Part shown: positions 59,476 to 64,000 of the stretch, piece after piece
Position numbering within the stretch: the first letter of the stretch is position 1
Layout of the letters: every line of letters starts with the position of its first letter
NCBI GenBank assembly: GCA_036510225.1
Contig: DATCEH010000092.1
Span: forward strand, 92,605-156,604
Direction: 5' to 3'
Source: Palsa-513 sp036510225
GTDB taxonomy: Bacteria; Actinomycetota; Thermoleophilia; Solirubrobacterales; Solirubrobacteraceae
Length of the DNA: 64,000 bases
Notes under the pieces: model-generated
Database searches by the model: none
Told to the model about the DNA's origin: nothing
What the model saw: only the letters and a program-made list of their open reading frames with translations
Translations under genes and position numbers: made by a program

Positions 59476-60873
59476 TCACGGAGCCAGTCGGACGATCTCG
59501 CCGTGCGGGGCGGCCCCCGTGCTCGGCGAGCTCCCGTAGTTCGAGACGTAGATCGAGCCGTCCGGACCGACCGCGACGCCGGTCGGCGAGACGAGGCCCC
59601 GGCTGATCAGGACCGTCCGCGCCCGGTCGGTCCCGACCCGGATCAGCTCGCCTTCGCCGTTGCGGTCAGTCAAACCGAGCCGGTTGATCTCGACCACGAG
59701 GAGTCGGCCGGCCCGGTCGAAGGCGATCGCCGAGATGTCGGTGAAGCCGGACGCGTAGACCGTCGGTGCGTGGCCGGGCACGACCCGCCAGATGCGGGCG
59801 GCGCCGACCTTGAACGGAGCGCCCGTCAGCTCGCCGACGTAGAGCGCCCCGTCCGGGCCGACGGCGACCGATGTCGGAACCGACTGGGCGACGACGCGCC
59901 CGGACGACGTGGTCTCGGACTGGGTCGGAAAGACCGCGAGCGTGCGGACGGCGCCCGACCCGTCGACCTCGACCAGGTCGTTTGCGGCGGCATCCGCGAC
60001 CACGTAGCCGCCCCGGTAGGCGACCAGTCCGTACGGATCGCTCTCGATCCGGCTGACAGCCGCCGCGCCGGCCCCGTGGTCGGGGTCGTGCGTCGCCTCG
60101 TACCTGGCGAGGTCCGCACCCAGACGGAGTCCGGTCCGATCGGCGTTGGCGAGCGCGAGGTGGCCGAGCGGCCTGCCGAGCGCGCCGAACTGGTTGGCTC
60201 CCGACGCGTAGAGGTCGGTGTCCTGGATCACGAATGCCACGCCCGTACTCGTCGCCACGACGTCCGCCGGACCGGTGGCCTCCTGCCCGCCGGGCGCGGC
60301 GACCGACGGCAGCCGGCTGACCACGGGCACCGCCCTGGCGCCGTCGATGCGGGCGATCGACCCGGTCTCACCGATGCAGATCCGCCCGCCGCCGGCGGAC
60401 TTCGCGCAGTCGGAGTCCCCGCCGTTCCCGGCTTCGGCGACGTAGATCGTCCCCTCGGCGGTCACGCTCAGCTGCCGGGGGTTGGCCAGACCGGTCGCGA
60501 CGACGGCCAGCTCGCCCCCGGTTTGCACGGTTGAGCTCGCCTGGGATCCCGACCCCGGCGTGCCGGCCGATCGACCGCCGCAGCCGGCGAGGCCGGCGAG
60601 ACCGGCGAGACCGGCGAGGCCGATCGTGATCAGCCCGCGCGCGCTGAGGCCGCGGATCCCACGGGCGACGACGTCACGGCCGACCGGTCGGGCTCCCCGC
60701 GCGGTGCGACCCGGCAGGTTCTCGGTAGGTATCTGGGAGGCGGAGAGGATGGCTGTGGGTGAGGTCTGGCCCGCCGATCCCGGCGGCGGGCCGGGGGCGA
60801 TCGTTGGCACGGCCACCGCCACCGGCACCGGCTCCGCCAGAGGAGGCGGACGGAGCCGGCGTGGCGCTGTCAT
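59476..60873 (-). CDS. ScyD/ScyE-like beta-propeller lipoprotein
   Basis: In this 465-residue protein, the repeating GPDGALYVGEL/GPDGSIYVSNYG-type blades (also VTAEGTIYVAEAG, DPYGLVAYRGGYVVAD) show a beta-propeller of the ScyD/ScyE or SMP-30/NHL kind. A lipobox LAGC at Cys98 follows the helix LITIGLAGLAGLAG. About 80 residues precede that helix, which is long for a lipoprotein signal, and no in-frame start is visible between. ATG 60873 is used; GTG 60912 would overlap the upstream gene. Role unknown; ScyD-type proteins have no assigned enzymatic activity. Confidence 0.8.
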   Translation of the reverse strand: MTAPRRLRPPPLAEPVPVAVAVPTIAPGPPPGSAGQTSPTAILSASQIPTENLPGRTARGARPVGRDVVARGIRGLSARGLITIGLAGLAGLAGLAGCGGRSAGTPGSGSQASSTVQTGGELAVVATGLANPRQLSVTAEGTIYVAEAGNGGDSDCAKSAGGGRICIGETGSIARIDGARAVPVVSRLPSVAAPGGQEATGPADVVATSTGVAFVIQDTDLYASGANQFGALGRPLGHLALANADRTGLRLGADLARYEATHDPDHGAGAAAVSRIESDPYGLVAYRGGYVVADAAANDLVEVDGSGAVRTLAVFPTQSETTSSGRVVAQSVPTSVAVGPDGALYVGELTGAPFKVGAARIWRVVPGHAPTVYASGFTDISAIAFDRAGRLLVVEINRLGLTDRNGEGELIRVGTDRARTVLISRGLVSPTGVAVGPDGSIYVSNYGSSPSTGAAPHGEIVRLAP

Positions 60874-60896
60874 CGAGTCGCTGCGGTCATCGAGTC

Positions 60897-61115
60897 CTAC
60901 ATGTTCGGGCACGCACCCTTCGCGCCGCCCGCCGGCGGCGTGCCCTTGCCTGCGGCCGGCGGCGTCGCATGATCACCGGCGGCGGGCGCCGTCGACGGGG
61001 TCGTGGTTCCGGTGGCCGCCGTGGTGCTCGAGGCGGCGCTCGCGATCGCGGCACCGCCGCCGACGAGGGCGCCGGTGGCGGCGAGCGTCGCGATGGCTAG
61101 TTTGATCTGTCTCAT
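60897..61115 (-). CDS. Small secreted Ala/Thr/Pro-rich protein
   Basis: In this 72-residue protein, a signal peptide (IKLAIATLAATGALVGGGAA) is followed by a low-complexity tail (TTAATGTTTPSTAPAAG, GKGTPPAGGAKG) that ends CPNM, with a single Cys. AAGGAGAT before ATG 61115 is a clear ribosome binding site and rejects the longer frame to 61172. It is cotranscribed with the lipoprotein gene. Function unknown. Confidence 0.68.
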   Translation of the reverse strand: MRQIKLAIATLAATGALVGGGAAIASAASSTTAATGTTTPSTAPAAGDHATPPAAGKGTPPAGGAKGACPNM

Positions 61116-61256
61116 CCTGATCGATCTCCTTGGTTGGGGGCTGATCGCATCCATTGGCTCACTGCGACTCACGAAAGGATCGCGTGACTTCCCGAGAGCA
61201 GCCTGGGAATCGCGTCAGAGAACGGGCCGCTCGGCCGGGAGAAAGATCACCTCAAG
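61116..61256. other. Divergent intergenic region, no gene
   Basis: These 141 bp separate the small secreted protein from the cyclic-di-GMP protein. A minus-strand ribosome binding site (AAGGAG) and a plus-strand GGGAGAAAG lie here. I see no clear -10/-35 pair. Confidence 0.4.
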
Positions 61257-63653
61257 TTGACCGGTCGATCGGCCGATGGCCCAGTGATGGGGCTCCCGGG
61301 TCGATCGCGGTCATCCCTCGCCGGAGTGACCCACTCCGGCCGGGGCTCAACACGACGGCGCGTCGAGCGCGACACGCACGAACGCGAGCGCCGCGTCAAG
61401 CCCGTCGACGGCGAGTCGGAGCACGTCGTCACGTTCTACGAGACCAGCGCCGGCCTGGCCGCATCGGTCGCAGACTTCATCGGGCCTGCGCTCGCGTCGG
61501 GAGACGCGGCGATCGTCGTCGCGACGGCCGACCACCAGGCCGCCTTTGCGAGCGCGATTCGGGCCGCGGGGATCGACCTCGAGGCCGCCATCATCGCCGG
61601 GCGGTACGTCGCCCTCGACGCCGGAGAGCTGCTCGGGGCCCTGCTCGTCGACGGTGCGCTCGACGCCGCCGGCTTCCGCGACCGGCTCGGCCCGACGATC
61701 GATCGGGCTGCCGCCGGCGGTCGATCGGTGCGGGTCTACGGCGAGCTGGTCGCCCTGCTGTGGGACGCCGGGGACGTCTGCTCGACGATCGAGCTCGAGG
61801 ACCTCTGGAACGACCTGGCCCTGACGCGCAGCTTCTCGCTGCTCTGTGCCTACCCGGCGGCCGGGTTCGACAGTGCGACAGCCGCGGTCTTCACGGCGCT
61901 CTGCTCCCGGCATGCGCACGTCGTGCCGGCCGACGCCGACCACCCGCCGGGCGCGCTGACCAACGAGCTCCGGTCCGACGCGCTGACCGGGCTCGGCCAC
62001 GGCGGGTCGAGCTTCGAGGTCTCGCTGATGGCGAAGGCCCTTGGCTGGCTGTTCATGGCCGGGGGAACCCTCGCCCTGTTGACGCTGCTCCTCCCGCACT
62101 CGGTCCGGCCCGATGCGCTCGGCCTGCTGGTCATCGTCGGTGACGCCTACCTCGTCTCGGCGGTCCTGCTCCGCTGGGCGCGGAACGTGCCGACCTGGGT
62201 CCTGCGGGTCGCCCTGATCTGGGGAACCACCTTGATCACCGGGGTCGCCTACTTCTCGGCCGAGCGGCCGAGTCCGCTGATCTTCTTCTACCTGTGGATC
62301 TTCCTCTACTCGTCGTACTTCTTCACCAAGCGACAGACGGTCGCCCAGATCGCGTACGTCGGGTTGGCCTACGGCGCCCTGCTCGTTGCCGCGCGACCGT
62401 CCGGGGCAGTGTCCTGGTGGGTCGTGACGATGGGCACGCTGCTCGTCACGGCCGGCCTGATCTGGACGATGCGCGAGCGGGTCGAGCTCCTGATCGCCCG
62501 GCTCTACGATGCCGCCCGGACCGATCCGCTGACCAAGCTGGTCAACCGGCGGAGCTTTCGCGAGCTGCTCGACCTGGAGCTCGAACGGGCCCGCCGCGGG
62601 GACTTCGAGGTCACGCTGCTGACCGGAGACGTCGATCACTTCAAGGCGGTCAACGACCGCTCGGGGCACCAGGTCGGAGACGCCGTTCTCCAGCGGATCG
62701 CCCGCATTCTCGAGTCCTCGCGACGCAAGATCGACACGGTCGCACGGGTCGGCGGCGAGGAGTTCGCCCTGATCCTCCCGGCCACCGACCAGGCCGGCGC
62801 GCTCGGGGTCGCCGAGCGGTTGCGGACGGCCGTGCTCGACGAGTTCGCCGCAGACGCCGTGCCGATCACGATCAGCTTCGGCCTGGCCACCTTCCCCGGC
62901 CACGGGGAGACCGCGTCGTCGCTGATCCATGCGGCAGACGAGGCCCTCTATGACGCAAAGGAGACCGGCCGCAACCGGAGCGTCGTCTTCACGCGGGACG
63001 CGCCGACCCGGTACGGCAGGCGCAACCGCGACATCGAGGGCGAGCGGTTCGTCGCGGTGATGCTCGACCTCGCCGGCGCAGTCGACCTCCGCTTCAGCGG
63101 AAGCGCCCGGCATTCGGAGTCGGTCGGCCGCTATGCCGAGATGATGGCCCGTGAGCTGGGTCTCTCCGAGCAGCGGGTCGGCCGCGTCCGGCTGGGTGGC
63201 CTGCTCCACGACATCGGGAAGGTCGGCGTACCCGACGCGATCCTCAACAAGCCGGGCCGGCTCAGCCCGGACGAGTTCGCCACGATCCGGACACACCCGG
63301 CACTCGGCTCGCAGATCCTCGAGCATCCGTGCCTTGCCGATGTCCGCCCGTGGGTCGCCGCACACCACGAGCGCCCCGACGGCCGCGGCTACCCGCTGGG
63401 CCTCTCGGGGCGGGCGATCAGCCTCGAGGCGCGGATCCTGGCCGTGGCCGACGCGTACGAGGCGATGACCAGCAACCGCGCGTACCGCCCGTCGATCGGG
63501 CACGCCGCAGCTCGCGCCGAGCTCCGCCACTGCGCCGGGAGCCAGTTCGATGCGCAGGCGACCGAAGCGCTGCTCGTCGCGCTCGACCGCGAGTCCGCCC
63601 TCGCCGCGCTCGACCGCGAATCCGCCCACGCCGCCTCCCCGGTCCCGGTCTGA
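61257..63653 (+). CDS. MEDS-GGDEF-HD-GYP cyclic-di-GMP protein
   Basis: The 798-residue protein has three functional regions. A MEDS sensor (about 52-205) has EHVVTFYETSAGLAASVADF and ASGDAAIVVATADH, like DcmR-type hydrocarbon-sensor domains. About six membrane helices (255-405) follow. A GGDEF domain has GGEEF (499-503) and I-site RKID, so it is a diguanylate cyclase candidate with product inhibition. An HD-GYP domain has HDIGK (651-655) and GYP (711-713), so it is a phosphodiesterase candidate. Synthesis and breakdown could both occur in one chain. The start is uncertain: TTG 61257 has GGGAGAAAG upstream; ATG 61287 has none. Confidence 0.9.
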   Translation: MTGRSADGPVMGLPGRSRSSLAGVTHSGRGSTRRRVERDTHERERRVKPVDGESEHVVTFYETSAGLAASVADFIGPALASGDAAIVVATADHQAAFASAIRAAGIDLEAAIIAGRYVALDAGELLGALLVDGALDAAGFRDRLGPTIDRAAAGGRSVRVYGELVALLWDAGDVCSTIELEDLWNDLALTRSFSLLCAYPAAGFDSATAAVFTALCSRHAHVVPADADHPPGALTNELRSDALTGLGHGGSSFEVSLMAKALGWLFMAGGTLALLTLLLPHSVRPDALGLLVIVGDAYLVSAVLLRWARNVPTWVLRVALIWGTTLITGVAYFSAERPSPLIFFYLWIFLYSSYFFTKRQTVAQIAYVGLAYGALLVAARPSGAVSWWVVTMGTLLVTAGLIWTMRERVELLIARLYDAARTDPLTKLVNRRSFRELLDLELERARRGDFEVTLLTGDVDHFKAVNDRSGHQVGDAVLQRIARILESSRRKIDTVARVGGEEFALILPATDQAGALGVAERLRTAVLDEFAADAVPITISFGLATFPGHGETASSLIHAADEALYDAKETGRNRSVVFTRDAPTRYGRRNRDIEGERFVAVMLDLAGAVDLRFSGSARHSESVGRYAEMMARELGLSEQRVGRVRLGGLLHDIGKVGVPDAILNKPGRLSPDEFATIRTHPALGSQILEHPCLADVRPWVAAHHERPDGRGYPLGLSGRAISLEARILAVADAYEAMTSNRAYRPSIGHAAARAELRHCAGSQFDAQATEALLVALDRESALAALDRESAHAASPVPV

Positions 63654-63698
63654 CCCCCGAGGCGGTCGCTCTCGGACCCCCGAGGCGGTCGCTCTCGG
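63653..63698 (+). repeat. 23-bp tandem repeat after the cyclic-di-GMP gene
   Basis: Two perfect copies of a 23-bp unit (63653-63675, 63676-63698), beginning ACCCCCGAGGCGGTCGCTCT. The first copy starts on the last base of the stop codon. Confidence 0.85.
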
Positions 63699-63702
63699 AT
63701 TC

Positions 63703-63769
63703 TCTCCCTGGGAGCGGTCCGACTTTCTCCCCGGGCCGGTCCGACTTTCTCCCCGGGAGCGGTCCGCCG
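63703..63769 (+). repeat. 22-23-bp tandem repeat
   Basis: Three imperfect copies (63703-63725, 63726-63747, and a partial from 63748) with the core CCGGGNGCGGTCCGACTT. The second copy is one base shorter. Confidence 0.75.
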
Positions 63770-63894
63770 GTGAAATACTCGCGGCATCGCGGCTGTTGAG
63801 CCCGCGGACGATGCGTCGGATCCGTCTGCCGGGTCGTCATGCCGGGAGGCGCGCGAATCCGAGCTGCGATCGAGACCTGTCCTCCAAGCGACAA

Positions 63895-64000
63895 CGAACA
63901 ACGTTCGTCTCGAACAACGTTCGTCTCGAACAACGTTCGTCTCGAACAACGTTCGTCTCGAACAACGTTCGTCTCGAACAACGTTCGTCTCGAACAACGT
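63895..64000. repeat. 16-bp tandem array running off the window
   Basis: Six perfect copies of CGAACAACGTTCGTCT plus ten bases of a seventh. Each unit contains the dyad CGAAC-AAC-GTTCG. There are no spacers, so it is not CRISPR. It may be a protein-binding iteron array or a neutral satellite. Confidence 0.92.

Larger units (their letters stand above)
63654..64000. other. 347-bp gene-free right edge made largely of tandem repeats
   Basis: No frame here has coding character. It holds repeats at 63653-63698, 63703-63769 and 63895-64000, separated by about 125 bp of plain sequence. Confidence 0.6.

Noticed and set aside
63389..63997. Minus-strand frame through the 16-bp array giving repeated MFETNVVRDERC
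   Set aside because: It runs antisense through the HD-GYP gene. The peptide repeat just reflects the DNA array; 16 bp is not a multiple of three, so the frame shifts in each copy.
63895..64000. CRISPR array
   Set aside because: The 16-bp units directly abut without spacers and are shorter than CRISPR repeats.

Overview
The window is very GC-rich, densely coding DNA with GTG and TTG starts, many stop/start overlaps (ATGA, GTGA) and strong third-position GC. Heme A synthase next to HU, PASTA repeats, RmlC- and Wzm/Wzt-type genes and apparently leaderless promoters all suggest an actinobacterium. A Thermoleophilia/Solirubrobacterales relative is my best guess, but it is inferred from gene style and not from a marker gene. 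I found no tRNA, rRNA, CRISPR array or insertion sequence.

Layout. 1-4 kb is a housekeeping edge: a secreted PASTA-repeat protein cut by the window edge, heme A synthase (ctaA), a HU-type DNA-binding protein and a metallo-beta-lactamase-fold protein. 4-53 kb is one large cell-surface glycan locus. It holds 12 glycosyltransferase proteins (four of them two-domain fusions, so about 16 catalytic domains), 10 methyltransferases, a Wzm/Wzt ABC exporter, a Wzx-like flippase and several large polytopic membrane proteins (GT-C/ArnT-like, DUF2142-like, YfhO-like). It also has nucleotide-sugar enzymes: RmlC-like, RfbF, a second RmlC-like epimerase, an SDR epimerase and a C-methyltransferase. Two small coiled-coil proteins and a secreted S53 (sedolisin) protease with a triplicated C-terminal module lie inside it. 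A frameshifted membrane-protein pseudogene (52.2-53.3 kb) marks its right border.

53-64 kb is a mixed region: a patatin-like lipase; a membrane-anchored secreted protein and a tiny membrane protein; a four-gene heme-enzyme operon (two paralogous small proteins, a DyP-type peroxidase and a cytochrome P450 without the usual acid-alcohol pair); a ScyD/ScyE-like beta-propeller lipoprotein with a small secreted protein; and a MEDS-GGDEF-HD-GYP cyclic-di-GMP protein. The right edge is a cluster of different tandem repeats that ends in a 16-bp array running off the window.

How it fits together. RfbF would make CDP-glucose. The C-methyltransferase, RmlC-like and SDR enzymes would convert a keto-sugar derived from it into a methyl-branched deoxysugar, although no 4,6-dehydratase is present here. 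The glycosyltransferases would build a heavily methylated glycan on a lipid carrier. Wzt has the C-terminal domain that in other systems recognises a modified chain end, and several neighbouring methyltransferases carry coiled-coil tails, which suggests a capped, length-controlled polymer. About a dozen genes have a TANNNT hexamer ending 6-10 nt before the start codon, which points to leaderless transcripts and helped fix many starts.
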